From NCBI GenBank assembly GCA_029260265.1, contig JAJDDO010000024.1, forward strand, positions 1 to 64,000: a stretch of DNA of 64,000 nucleotides, in the 5' to 3' direction. The first letter of the stretch is position 1; each line of letters opens with the position of its first letter. Of the stretch, positions 36,112 to 45,002 are shown one piece after another. This stretch comes from Phycisphaerales bacterium. GTDB taxonomy: Bacteria > Planctomycetota > Phycisphaerae > Phycisphaerales > UBA1924. The notes under the pieces are model-generated. The model did not search any database and was not told the DNA's origin. It worked only from the letters and a program-made list of their open reading frames with translations. The translations under genes and the position numbers were made by a program.

Positions 36112-37005
36112 TTACTGAACGCGTGTGATGCAGAGACTGGTCTGAACGGTCTCGCCCGGCTGGAGAACGCGTACCTCTGCCGTGTTCGTGGCCTTCGCGT
36201 TGAACCCGTTGTTGGTCATGGTGGTTGGCTCTATGCAGACAAACGGGGCCGAGAGCGGGGTAAAGACCACCAGATGGTCGAGCGTTTCGGAGCATTCGAT
36301 CGCGAGCCGTACGCCGCTCTTGTCCCAGTGCAGCTCGATCGGCTCATGTGATTTGGTAAACACCTCGTCGAGCTCGGATCCGATGAAGGTGTCGCCCTCG
36401 CGGAGCGCGGCACAGAAATCGTCATCCTTTGGCGGTCCGGTCGGGATCTGATGCTCAGCGGGGTAATGCCCGCGGACGGGCGCCTTGATGGTGAGCTGGT
36501 CATTGCGATGAAAGAGTGATCTGCAGAAGTACGGATGATGCCCGCACCCGCCCGGGAACGGCTTGGTGTCCAGGTTGGTCACCGAGAGATCAATGGTGAG
36601 CTTGTCGGGGTGCAGCTCAAACCGTTGGGCGCATCCGAACGCGAATGGGAAACGCGAGTTGGCATCGACGGGTACGGTGCGAGAATCGAGGGTGAGCCTT
36701 GCGGAGACGGGTGATCGGTCCGCGATCGCCCATGGAAGATCGCGTGCGACGCCGTGGATCGCCGACCCGTCGGGGTGATTTGGTTTGAGCTGGTGCTCGG
36801 TGCCATCAAAGGAGAACCGGGCATCGGCGATCCGGTTGCTCCACGGGGCCATAACGAAGCTTGCACCGACATCCGGGTTGGGATGCAGGAGGTGGGCTTG
36901 GGTGTTTTTATCGGGGTCGGTGATGGTCCAGCTGCTGATCCGGGCACCCGAATCGGGGTCGATGGTGAGGGTCCAGTCGCCGGCTTGGAGAGTGATTTGA
37001 GGCAT
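36112..37005 (-). CDS. Aldose 1-epimerase family protein
   Basis: About 297 residues from MPQITLQAGDWTL (an earlier ATG at 37059 is possible; neither has a clear ribosome-binding site). Mutarotase-fold features are WSNRIADARF (conserved N-R near 75), HGVARDLPW (catalytic His region), GCGHHPYF (second His) and the C-terminal FVCIEPTTM (Glu region). It interconverts sugar anomers or hexose-6-phosphate anomers in the cytosol. It is convergent with lipA, stops seven bases from it and has no operon partner. Confidence 0.88.
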   Translation of the reverse strand: MPQITLQAGDWTLTIDPDSGARISSWTITDPDKNTQAHLLHPNPDVGASFVMAPWSNRIADARFSFDGTEHQLKPNHPDGSAIHGVARDLPWAIADRSPVSARLTLDSRTVPVDANSRFPFAFGCAQRFELHPDKLTIDLSVTNLDTKPFPGGCGHHPYFCRSLFHRNDQLTIKAPVRGHYPAEHQIPTGPPKDDDFCAALREGDTFIGSELDEVFTKSHEPIELHWDKSGVRLAIECSETLDHLVVFTPLSAPFVCIEPTTMTNNGFNAKATNTAEVRVLQPGETVQTSLCITRVQ

Positions 37006-37305
37006 CGCAGACTGTATGGGTCTTGGGTCAAGGAAATCGGCGAGAAGATTGAAGTTCATGTTGGGCTGTGCACAAAGGCAGGGATGGGGTAATGGCTATC
37101 GGGCTCGGGGTGGACTAATTGTGGGCGGATAGCCGGGAGAATCGCTTTATCCGGGGGGTTGTTGGGGGTCGAGGCGGTGTTGTGGTGGTGCAACACGAGA
37201 GTCTATAGAGATAGTGGGTGAGTATGCCGATGACGAGGTTATGGATTCTCCGATGATAGTGGGGAATACGGGGGCCCGTCAGTCAGAGGCCTTGAGGAGA
37301 GCTCG
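37006..37305 (+). promoter_or_regulatory. Upstream region of the coiled-coil gene
   Basis: The region has no supported gene. It includes a G/T-rich run around 37135-37190 and the element CTATAGAGATAGT (37203-37215), which recurs with one change at 47534-47546. CTTGAGGAGAG at 37290-37300 serves as ribosome-binding site for the next gene. Confidence 0.4.
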
Positions 37306-39714
37306 ATGAATCGACACAACAAAGGCAACACTGAGAATGCTGCACGATCACGCCCGAAAACCAAATCGGGCGGTGATCCCAAGCATGACGCAGAGATCAA
37401 GCCCCCAAAGAACGAGGACGATGTGCTCGGTGTGATCGAGGGCGTCGAGCAGCAACTTACCGCATTGCGCAATGCGCACGCCGAGCATCGCCAAGCGATG
37501 AGCGAGCTGAGCGAGCGTCGGCGTGCGATCGAGGACCTTGCCGAAGAGCTTGATTCGCGTGACACCGAGCTCGGTGCCCGCGAGGTCGAACTCGCCGAGA
37601 TGCGTCAGGACTTTGAACAGCGTGAGATCAACCTTGTCCAACGCGCCCAGGGGCTCGAGCAGGAAGAATCAAAGCTCGCCACCCAGGGCGAGGCACTGGC
37701 CAACCGCGAATCAAGCATCGAGAGCAAGCAGACAGAGATCCAAGCACGGCTTGCAGAGATCGATGACCAGCTTGGCGGGCTTGCGAATCAGAAAAAAGAA
37801 CTGTCCGCTCTTGAGCAGAAGGCCGCCGAGAAGCTTGCACGCGAGGACGAAGCATCCAAAGCGCTTGTCGAGGTGCAAGAAGAGCTCAAGCACGCGGAGG
37901 GCAAGCTGCGTGGGCGTGAGATTGAGCTTGAGAAGCGTTCGAAGACGCTCGAGGAACTTGCCGAGCAGACCGGCAACCTTGATTCAGAGCTTCAGGATGC
38001 CAAGCAATCGCTGGCCGAAGCCATCTCGCAGGCCAATGAAAAACTGGCCAACGAGGGGCGGGTCAATGATGGCCTGCGCGCACAGCTCGAAAAGCTCGCC
38101 GACGAGAGCCAGGAGGCAAGCGAGCTGCGTGAAAAGATCAATGTGCTCAGCGCGCAGCTTGAAAAAGGCACCCGCGAGCTTGCCGATCTTCGCAATGGAT
38201 CCAAAGAGCAGCTTGAGATCGAAGGCACAAAGATCAATGGGCTGACCAAGCAGCTCAGCGATGCCCAAGATGAGATCAAGCTCATCGGCGGCGAACTCGG
38301 CGAGCGGAACGCCCAGGTCACCAGGCTCGCAGAAGAGCTCAAGATTACTCAACAACAACTCTCCGATGCGCCAACAAGCGACGCGCTCGACAAAGCCAAC
38401 AGCACGATTCATGAGCTTCGCACACAGCTCAGTGAGGTCGGCAAGATAGCAGACGAAGAGCTGACCGCAGAGCGGGCGAAAGTCTCCACGCTTGACAAGC
38501 AGCTCACGAGCACCAAGGGCGAGCTTGATGAGATGATCAAGCAGCGCGACGCGGTCAAGGCCGAGCTGGCGAATCGTGCGGACATAGACGAAAAAGAGCT
38601 TGCCCAGCTCAAAGATCGGTTCCAGAAAGCATGCGTGCAGATTAAAAAGCTGACCAAGCAGCTCGAAGAGCTCGGTGCCAAGTACCAGAATCAGCGGGCC
38701 GAGGCCGCCGAGCAGCTCAAGCATCGTGATGCCTCGGAGAAGAAGATCGCGGAGTTTGAAAAACAGACAAGCTCCATGCGCACCGAGATCGCGCAGCTCG
38801 CTGAAGATCTCGAAACGGAACGGAGTATCCCCAAGGGCGTTGAGCCCGATGAGTGGAACGCGCTGAGGCGTCAGCGGCTGGGCAAGCTTCGCGGTGTGCT
38901 CAAGGCGAACTCGAACAAGGTTCGTCTGGCGACCGATGCCCTGCGTGATCGGTACGAGCAGTGCGAATCGGTGCTGATCAAGCGGGCGGAGCTCGCGGAT
39001 GCCTATGAGGCGATCGCCGAGGCGCAGGCCAAGCACGCCAAGCGTGAGGTGCGTTCTGGTGTCATGCTGGGAATGATGGGTATTGGGTTACTGGTTGTGG
39101 TGCTTGCTGCGGTGAGCTGGTTCGCAGCCGGGCGATTCGCGCCCGGAGAATACGCGGCGCATGTGACCCTCGTTGCCAACTCTGGTGATCGTGCGATGAA
39201 TGATGATGATCTGGCATCGTGGGGCAGCTTTGTTGCCGCGCTGCCCGATGATCCGCAGTTCGTTGAGTTCGCTGCAGAGCGGATGAAACGGCGTGGGATC
39301 ACCACGCTGGGCATCCCCGGCGAGCTTCGCTCGGTGATGCGTGAATCGCTTGATGTCGCTTCGCCGACGCCGGGCAGTGTCGAGTTTGAGTTCCGAGGCG
39401 AGGGCAGCGAGCGGAGCCGGCGCGTGCTGGAGACCTACGCCGTGGCGTTGTCCAGCGCAGCCAACAACGCCCGCGGGCGTCGATCCGATGGAGCGACAAC
39501 ACTGATTCCCGACGAGGTCAAGGCGGGCACCGAGCCATTGGATACCAAGCGGATCGAGATGGCCGGCATGGTGTTCGGCGGATCAATGCTCGGATCGCTG
39601 TTGCTCGGCGGGCTCTTCTGGGCCAGGCTGAGTGCTGCCAAGTCACGGTTCGAGAACGATTCGCGTATCGAGCCATTGCTTGATGATTCACAATGGCAGA
39701 TGCCGGGCTCGTGA
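37306..39714 (+). CDS. Long coiled-coil protein with C-terminal Wzz-like membrane hairpin
   Basis: 802 residues. GAGGAG precedes the ATG. After a basic N-terminus, about 40-560 is almost continuous heptad coiled coil (for example QLTALRNAHAEHRQAMSEL). A first membrane helix lies at about 585-606, then a 145-residue extracytoplasmic domain, and a second helix at about 753-773 (FGGSMLGSLLLGGLFW) with a short acidic tail. The extracytoplasmic part has the VTLVANSGD start and the TYAVALSSAANNARGR segment before the second helix that recall chain-length determinants. Here the coiled coil is cytoplasmic and N-terminal, the reverse of Wzz. It may be a scaffold linking export machinery to the cytoplasm. 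Function not known. Confidence 0.8.
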   Translation: MNRHNKGNTENAARSRPKTKSGGDPKHDAEIKPPKNEDDVLGVIEGVEQQLTALRNAHAEHRQAMSELSERRRAIEDLAEELDSRDTELGAREVELAEMRQDFEQREINLVQRAQGLEQEESKLATQGEALANRESSIESKQTEIQARLAEIDDQLGGLANQKKELSALEQKAAEKLAREDEASKALVEVQEELKHAEGKLRGREIELEKRSKTLEELAEQTGNLDSELQDAKQSLAEAISQANEKLANEGRVNDGLRAQLEKLADESQEASELREKINVLSAQLEKGTRELADLRNGSKEQLEIEGTKINGLTKQLSDAQDEIKLIGGELGERNAQVTRLAEELKITQQQLSDAPTSDALDKANSTIHELRTQLSEVGKIADEELTAERAKVSTLDKQLTSTKGELDEMIKQRDAVKAELANRADIDEKELAQLKDRFQKACVQIKKLTKQLEELGAKYQNQRAEAAEQLKHRDASEKKIAEFEKQTSSMRTEIAQLAEDLETERSIPKGVEPDEWNALRRQRLGKLRGVLKANSNKVRLATDALRDRYEQCESVLIKRAELADAYEAIAEAQAKHAKREVRSGVMLGMMGIGLLVVVLAAVSWFAAGRFAPGEYAAHVTLVANSGDRAMNDDDLASWGSFVAALPDDPQFVEFAAERMKRRGITTLGIPGELRSVMRESLDVASPTPGSVEFEFRGEGSERSRRVLETYAVALSSAANNARGRRSDGATTLIPDEVKAGTEPLDTKRIEMAGMVFGGSMLGSLLLGGLFWARLSAAKSRFENDSRIEPLLDDSQWQMPGS

Positions 39715-39732
39715 TCGGGCGTGCACTTCTGA

Positions 39733-39780
39733 ACAGATAAAAAAACAACCGGGCACCCGCCCGGTTGTTTTTTTATCTGT
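39733..39780. terminator. Bidirectional terminator, perfect 22-bp inverted repeat
   Basis: Left arm 39733-39754 and right arm 39759-39780 are exact reverse complements around an ACCC loop. The GC core ACAACCGGGC is followed by seven T on both strands. It separates the coiled-coil gene from the convergent anti-sigma gene and should stop transcription from both sides. Confidence 0.95.
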
Positions 39781-39794
39781 ATTTGATCTTGAGA

Positions 39795-40649
39795 TCACAT
39801 CTCGGAATCGATGCTGACCATGAGTGGTTTGGCGTCCTTGATGTCTTGGACCATGCCCTGGTAGATCGCGAGTTTGCTCTCGGTGTTGAGATTGATCTGG
39901 ATATCGAATGATTCGATCTCGCCCTTGGAGGTGAAGTTGGCGACTTCGCGTACGATGTTGCCTTCAGCATCGAGAACGACGAGCCTGAACTCTTCGTCGC
40001 CTTGCTGGGGGCGGAGGTTTTTCACCATTAGGCGTGCGGTGTCCCAATCTGGGTTTGCAAAGACCGAAGCACCCATCATTGACGAGTCGTTGCCGCTGGT
40101 TGCGAGCACGACGCGTTGGGTGTTGGAATCGAACATGGTGTCGTTGAGGAACTGTCCGCCGAACCCGTCATAGATGTTGGCGATGAAGGCATTTTTGCCC
40201 GCGGTGTTGTAGGTCTGGCGGACATTGACGGAAACAACAACCATCGCGACGACCGCAGCAGCGAGCCCGATGGATGTGCCGCGCCAGATCCGATGGACGC
40301 GTGGGCTCCGGCTGAGCTTGGGCTGGGTGTAGCGTGATCCGGTCCTGCGATCGGCACCCGGGTGAATTGTGCCCGCGACGGTTTTTTCAGAGGCGATGCG
40401 CTGCTCGTTTTCTTGTTCAAGCATCGCTGCACGAACTGCGGAGAGGATGATCTGGCGGAGTTCTGGGCGTGGTTGCTCGTCTTGGACTAGATCGCCAAGG
40501 TCCGCCATGCGCCTGGATTCGTCGCGGATGTGAGCCTGCACCTCTGGGGATGCTTGCTCGAAGGCGATCTCGAACGCTTCGCGTTCGATGTCTTCGAGAA
40601 GCCCCGCGGAGAAGAGCATGTTCATTTCGAGTAGGTCGTTGGTATTCAT
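39795..40649 (-). CDS. Anti-sigma factor-like membrane protein
   Basis: 284 residues. The cytoplasmic N-terminal part (1-120) is mostly helical and rich in acidic residues (FSAGLLEDIEREAFEIAF). One membrane helix lies near 124-145 (GLAAAVVAMVVVSV), and the C-terminal 140 residues are extracytoplasmic and beta-rich. It lacks the HxxxCxxC zinc motif of classical ZAS anti-sigma factors. Its ATG overlaps the stop of the ECF sigma gene by four bases, the arrangement expected for a sigma/anti-sigma pair. The external signal is unknown. Confidence 0.8.
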   Translation of the reverse strand: MNTNDLLEMNMLFSAGLLEDIEREAFEIAFEQASPEVQAHIRDESRRMADLGDLVQDEQPRPELRQIILSAVRAAMLEQENEQRIASEKTVAGTIHPGADRRTGSRYTQPKLSRSPRVHRIWRGTSIGLAAAVVAMVVVSVNVRQTYNTAGKNAFIANIYDGFGGQFLNDTMFDSNTQRVVLATSGNDSSMMGASVFANPDWDTARLMVKNLRPQQGDEEFRLVVLDAEGNIVREVANFTSKGEIESFDIQINLNTESKLAIYQGMVQDIKDAKPLMVSIDSEM

Positions 40650-41308
40650 ATCTGTACTTCCTCCCCGGTCCGTTCACGGAGCCGGACCAGTGCTCGGCTC
40701 AACGCCGATTTGATCGTTCCAAGCGGGGTGTCGAGTTCCTCGCCGATTTGTCTGAGTGTCTGCCCGCCCAAATACGCCCGCATTACGACGGTTTTTTGGA
40801 GAGCGGGGAGCTTGTCGATTCGTTGAACGAGCGCGGCGAAATGCTCGTCGTGCTCCATCCTTTTGCTTGCCTGTGATTCACTCCATGCGCCAATCCCGGA
40901 TGCCAGTGAGTCGTCGAGTGTCGCGGTTTTGATCCGAGCGCGCTTGCGGCGAAGCTTGTCGACCAAGTGACGCCTTGTGAGCAGCATGACCCAGGTGACC
41001 AATGCTGCCTTGCGTGGATCGTACCGGTCGGCGGTTTTCCAAAGTCGGACAAAGATCTCTTGCACCGCGTCCTCCGCTTCAGCTCGGGTGGGCATGCACT
41101 GCAGCGACATCCGGAACGCGAGGGATCCGAATCGGTCGTAGAGTTCTGCTACCGAGGTTTCTGAGTTGGCTGCGACACCTTGCATGAGTTCGTAATCAAT
41201 CCTGTCCTGTCCACGAAGATCACTCGCCCGCAACGGTGCGGGTTCGGGTTTGGCGGGGGTGCCCGCCTGACCTTGAGCGTTCGAGTTTGTCCGATCGTTC
41301 TTTTTCAT
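40646..41308 (-). CDS. ECF-family RNA polymerase sigma factor
   Basis: About 220 residues from the ATG with GGGAGA upstream. Sigma region 2 is LYDRFGSLAFRMSLQCMPTR followed by AEDAVQEIFVRLWKTADRYDP; region 4 is LPALQKTVVMRAYLGG then TLRQIGEELDTPLGTIKSAL. The first about 40 residues form a charged extension. It directs RNA polymerase to stress or envelope promoters, and is held by the coupled anti-sigma downstream. Autoregulation is likely but no convincing ECF -35 element was recognised in the leader. Confidence 0.93.
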   Translation of the reverse strand: MKKNDRTNSNAQGQAGTPAKPEPAPLRASDLRGQDRIDYELMQGVAANSETSVAELYDRFGSLAFRMSLQCMPTRAEAEDAVQEIFVRLWKTADRYDPRKAALVTWVMLLTRRHLVDKLRRKRARIKTATLDDSLASGIGAWSESQASKRMEHDEHFAALVQRIDKLPALQKTVVMRAYLGGQTLRQIGEELDTPLGTIKSALSRALVRLRERTGEEVQI

Positions 41309-41650
41309 ATTCTCCCGGGTCCACGAGTGCGCCCGGAGCCCACAAATACTCCCCATGGGCTGCGGGTCTATACGAGTATAAAGAAGTTCTGGATGCCTGT
41401 AAATGTCAAAAATCTATATACTTTTGGTCTGCTCAAAAGAATAAGATAGGGATATGGTAGGTTGTTCTTGGCAAGATCTGAAATTACTTTGCTCTGGCTC
41501 CCAAATCAGGGGTTGCGGGAAAGACCGAGATCCGGTAAGATTGCGGTGTGGTCAATGTACCCTTCGCGTGGGGTATGGGGTGCGTGCTTCGGCACGCGAC
41601 ATAGAACTGGGTCAGATTTGAAAAGTAGAACTCGTCATTCTGGGGTCCCG
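41309..41650. promoter_or_regulatory. Divergent control region of the ECF operon and the prepilin gene
   Basis: 342 bases without a supported gene. It holds a palindrome TATAC-GA-GTATA (41369-41380), an AT-rich stretch (41400-41460) suited to promoters, and a stable hairpin GCGTGC-TTCG-GCACGC (41582-41597) in the leader of the prepilin gene. The hairpin lacks a T run, so it is more likely a leader structure than a terminator. Confidence 0.45.
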
Positions 41651-42448
41651 ATGCGTGCTCGTCTGCGTGAAAACGCGACGGCGTGTGGGTTCACTGTGAT
41701 CGAAGTGCTCGTTGCGGTCTCCGTGATCGCGATTCTGATCGCGGTGATGCTGCCATCGATCTCGTTGGTCCAAGAATCTGCTCGCAGAATGGTGTGTGCT
41801 TCCAACACGAGACAGATCGGTCTCGGTCTGCACATGTTCTCCAATGACAATCGAGATCTGCTTCCACCCAGCGTGTACCTTCCCCGAACGGTACTCCCGA
41901 ATCGCGCTCAAGCCGGACCACAGCCCGAGTTGATGACCACCGTCCGCACAGGTGAGCAGGATGGGTTCGCACCGCGCCGGTGGGGACAGTGGGACGGCAT
42001 CGGGCTGCTCTACAAAATGGATTACCTCAGTGCCGCTCCGGATATCTACTACTGTCCAAGCCATCAAGGCACACACTCGCTCGAGCGTTACCAAGAAGAT
42101 TGGGATGCTGACGGCACAAGTGAAATCATCTCGAACTACCAGTTCCGAGGCGTCGGTCCCAATGACGAGCAGAGGCTCTACCGCATTCGCGCAAACGCTG
42201 CCATCCTGACAGACACGATGCGCTCATTTGAAGACCTCAACCATGCCAAAGGCTTCAATGTCCTTCAGGCGGGGCTCTCGGTGGCTTGGAGCGAGGGCGT
42301 TGGTTCGCAAGAGGTGATCCAGTTGCTTCTGCGCGGGAACGACGAGGGCGGCAATGGCTCAGGCTCAAAGTCGAACCTGATCCTGCAGGCTTGGTCATCA
42401 CTCGATGGCGATGAAGATTCTTCCAAGGATGAGCCTGAGAGTGATTAA
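41651..42448 (+). CDS. Type IV prepilin / pseudopilin-like protein (DUF1559-like)
   Basis: About 265 residues from the ATG at 41651; the longer frame upstream is not coding-like. The prepilin N-terminus GFTVIEVLVAVSVIAILIAV has the Gly before the cleavage site, Phe+1 and Glu5 for methylation and the hydrophobic helix. Then comes LPSISLVQESARRMVCASNT, typical of planctomycete DUF1559 pseudopilins. The C-terminal part lacks the usual HxxG...DG finish. It would need PilD and a type II/IV assembly system, neither in this window. A solitary minor-pilin role is inferred. Confidence 0.85.
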   Translation: MRARLRENATACGFTVIEVLVAVSVIAILIAVMLPSISLVQESARRMVCASNTRQIGLGLHMFSNDNRDLLPPSVYLPRTVLPNRAQAGPQPELMTTVRTGEQDGFAPRRWGQWDGIGLLYKMDYLSAAPDIYYCPSHQGTHSLERYQEDWDADGTSEIISNYQFRGVGPNDEQRLYRIRANAAILTDTMRSFEDLNHAKGFNVLQAGLSVAWSEGVGSQEVIQLLLRGNDEGGNGSGSKSNLILQAWSSLDGDEDSSKDEPESD

Positions 42449-42592
42449 CCACTCCGGCGGGCTTCGCCCGCGATTGCTTCTTCAATCAATAACCAGCCGA
42501 TGAGCGATTGATTTATTAATCTGTTGCGGTACCGATATCGATTCATCCCCGTGATTGGTGCAGTGGTTGGGGTCTTCGACTATCCTTTGGGC

Positions 42593-43678
42593 ATGAAACT
42601 CGATACCTGCTTTACACGATTGATCTTTGGGACACTGTTCGCGATGGTTGTCTGCTCAGCGGACGCAATGGCACAGCTTGAACCTGAGCGGTTGTACTTT
42701 GGCGTCGGGCGACGCGTCCCGGTGACCGTGATCGCGCCCGAGGACTTCGCTGGCGAGTTGACCATCAAGCTCTATGATGCGGGCTCGGGCATCGAGATCG
42801 GCTCTGCGCCGGCGGCACGCGGGCGTGTGGGTCTTGCAAGTTTGTTCCCGATGCTCTGGGATCTTGATGCACCAAAGCGCGTGCTCTACGCCCAGTTGTT
42901 CCTCGGAGAGTCAGCGACCGGTTCTCCGTTGGTGATCCAGCCGATGCTGACACCGAACTACGCGGTGAATGTTGATCCTGCGACCATGCAGCCTTCGGAT
43001 GGCTCCGATGCCAAGCCCCGGTTTGAGGACGATCGGCTTCCCGTCCTGCATGCGCGCGGGCGCGTGGAGAACGCGGAGCGCCAGGTCACCTTTTCGGGGT
43101 ACCGGATTTATGTTGAGAAGGAGGTGGTGATGGAAACCACTGCCGGGACGATTGTGTTTCGGATGCGCTCCGATGCGGCGCCCAACACGGTGTTCAACTT
43201 CATGCACTTGGTCGAGGGTGGGTTCTACACCGACATTATCTTTCATCGCGTCGTCGCCAAGCTCAAGGATGGACGCCCGTTTGTGATTCAGGTCGGCGAC
43301 CCAAGCGGGACCGGCGAGGGCGGGCCTGGGTATATGCTTGATCTCGAAAAATCGACCCTGCCCCACGACTTCGGCGTGCTCTCGATGGCTCGGGCGATGG
43401 ACCCGAACTCCAACGGATCGCAGGTGTTCGTTTGCCTCTCTCGCGCGGGCACCTCGTTTCTCGATGGGCGGTACACCGCGTTCGCTCAAGCTGTCTCTGG
43501 TGCGGAAGTTATCCGAGCAATCGCGGCTGTCAAGGTGGGTGCGGAGGATCGTCCTTTTGACCCGCCGATGATCTCGCGTGCCACGCTTCGAAATGCGCCC
43601 ACGATTCCGGATCGCCCGGATGCCTTAGGTTCCGCCGAGGCGCAAGCCGAGCCAGGTGAGGTCTCGCAAGATCGATAA
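42593..43678 (+). CDS. Secreted cyclophilin-type peptidyl-prolyl isomerase with N-terminal domain
   Basis: About 361 residues. A signal peptide (to about 28, DAMAQ) supports the ATG at 42593. Residues 30-165 form a beta-rich domain of unknown family (LYFGVGRRVPVTVIAPEDF). The cyclophilin domain (about 175-330) shows TTAGTIVFRMRSDAAPNTV, FHRVVAKLKDG, GGPGYMLD, LSMARAMDPNSNGSQVFVC and FLDGRYTAFAQAVSG, covering the active-site Arg, Gln and Phe positions. It acts on periplasmic or exported proteins. It ends in an acidic tail. The hairpin directly after the stop belongs to the convergent gene. Confidence 0.9.
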   Translation: MKLDTCFTRLIFGTLFAMVVCSADAMAQLEPERLYFGVGRRVPVTVIAPEDFAGELTIKLYDAGSGIEIGSAPAARGRVGLASLFPMLWDLDAPKRVLYAQLFLGESATGSPLVIQPMLTPNYAVNVDPATMQPSDGSDAKPRFEDDRLPVLHARGRVENAERQVTFSGYRIYVEKEVVMETTAGTIVFRMRSDAAPNTVFNFMHLVEGGFYTDIIFHRVVAKLKDGRPFVIQVGDPSGTGEGGPGYMLDLEKSTLPHDFGVLSMARAMDPNSNGSQVFVCLSRAGTSFLDGRYTAFAQAVSGAEVIRAIAAVKVGAEDRPFDPPMISRATLRNAPTIPDRPDALGSAEAQAEPGEVSQDR

Positions 43679-43700
43679 AAAACCTCCCATTCGGGAGGTT
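43677..43700 (-). terminator. Terminator for the minus-strand outer-membrane protein gene
   Basis: On the minus strand the arms AACCTCCC (43693-43700) and GGGAGGTT (43681-43688) around GAAT run into a T tract. No T run exists in the + direction. Confidence 0.85.
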
Positions 43701-43725
43701 GCGAGTGCCGAATGGTGGATGGCGA

Positions 43726-44688
43726 TCAGAAGTGGATGGTGCCTGAGAATCCAAAGAAGATGCTTGTATCGAGGTCACGCTCGGAGATGGTTGCTCCGGT
43801 TGCATCGAAGAACTCGATATCGGATCCGATCGCGGCACCTACGCGTGCGCTCAGCGTCACCTTCTTGGCGGCTTTGTATTCTGTGACGAACGCGACCGGA
43901 ATCCGCGTCTCGTTGGCGGCCCCGCCCGGCAGGGCGTTGGCATCATCGAGGCGGAACGAGCGAGATTCAAACTCGCCGGCGACGCCGAACGAGAGCTTGT
44001 CATTGGCCGCGTACATGATCTTTGCGCCGGCGCGTTGGTTCTCCAGCGTCCAGCCGTTGCCCATGTCGTAGCGGAATATTGGCATCGGGATGACAAGCAC
44101 GGAATCTTCTAGCCGGGTTCTGACCAGCACACCCAGCCCGAGGGTGAGTTTGTCGGAGTATTTGTGGCTCGCACCGCCGAAGATGGCTCCGGTGAATGAG
44201 TCGTCGAGATCCGCGCCGTTTTCAAAGGCGGCCGAGATACCGCCGCCGATGAACCAAGAGTTCTCATCGTCGATCCGTCCGGTGTACCTGGTGGTGAGCC
44301 CGAGGATGGTGACATCATCGAAGACGAGTGCGCCGATGGTTCCGCGTGCTCCGCCTCCGCCGCCACCTCCACCGCTTGGTGGGGGTGTGAAATCGTAATC
44401 GGTAATCTCGGCGTTGAATCCAACAGACCATCTGCCCTCGCCGAGGTCGCCCTGAGCGGAGACGCCGAGGGCATTGCGCCATGCTTTGAGTGAGCCGGAG
44501 GCATCATCAAAGTCGCTGTCGGCGTAGTAGGTAGAGGAGGCGTGGAAGTTGAACTGGATGTCAGATCCATCCTTGATGAGCGTTGTTGTTTGGGAATCTT
44601 CTTGAGCGGGGGCCGCGTCTTGAGCGACCAACGGGCAGGTGCAACCGGCGAGGATGATGAGGCTGAGTTGAAGGCGAGGCATGTACAT
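43726..44688 (-). CDS. Outer-membrane beta-barrel-like protein, unknown function
   Basis: 320 residues; GGAG precedes the first of two close ATGs. The signal sequence contains LIILAGC, which fits a lipobox, but VAQ before DAA could be a signal-peptidase I site instead. The rest alternates aromatic/polar beta strands (WSVGFNAEITDYDF, LTLGLGVLVRTRL, LSFGVAGEFESRSF) and ends in a C-terminal aromatic residue (IHF), as outer-membrane barrels do. A run of eight Gly near 105 forms a flexible loop. Monocistronic with its own terminator. No named family recognised. Confidence 0.75.
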   Translation of the reverse strand: MYMPRLQLSLIILAGCTCPLVAQDAAPAQEDSQTTTLIKDGSDIQFNFHASSTYYADSDFDDASGSLKAWRNALGVSAQGDLGEGRWSVGFNAEITDYDFTPPPSGGGGGGGGARGTIGALVFDDVTILGLTTRYTGRIDDENSWFIGGGISAAFENGADLDDSFTGAIFGGASHKYSDKLTLGLGVLVRTRLEDSVLVIPMPIFRYDMGNGWTLENQRAGAKIMYAANDKLSFGVAGEFESRSFRLDDANALPGGAANETRIPVAFVTEYKAAKKVTLSARVGAAIGSDIEFFDATGATISERDLDTSIFFGFSGTIHF

Positions 44689-44852
44689 GGGAATCTCCGG
44701 TGCGGGTGAGAGCTCTTGTGGGGCAACGATACGGAGGAATCGGGGCGGAGTCGAGGATCAATTCGCGAAATGCCCGGTGGACTCTCCTCGGGTTGGGTGG
44801 CTAGACTTGCCCCCGGTGCCTGACGGCATCTCCAGCCCGATTCGTCGGCGTT

Positions 44853-44925
44853 GGGGGACTAACTCAATTGGTAGAGTGCCAGCTTTGCAAGCTGGAAGTT
44901 AGGGGTTCAAGTCCCCTGTCCTCCA
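44853..44925 (+). tRNA. tRNA-Ala (anticodon TGC)
   Basis: Complete cloverleaf. The acceptor GGGGGAC/GTCCTCC contains the G3.U70 pair that defines alanine tRNAs. The anticodon stem CCAGC/GCTGG encloses TTTGCAA with TGC, the T arm reads AGGGGTTCAAGTCCCCT, and the discriminator is A. CCA is not encoded. A T-rich run follows within ten bases. Confidence 0.96.
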
Positions 44926-45002
44926 CTTTTTCTACTTTCTCTTCACGCTCTTGCAGCCTGCTTGGCGCCCGAAAATATCCAAGTTCTCAATCTTGGTAGC
45001 TG

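Noticed and set aside
43677-43700. Terminator for the cyclophilin gene
   Set aside because: The hairpin has a T run only on the minus strand, so it belongs to the convergent outer-membrane protein gene.
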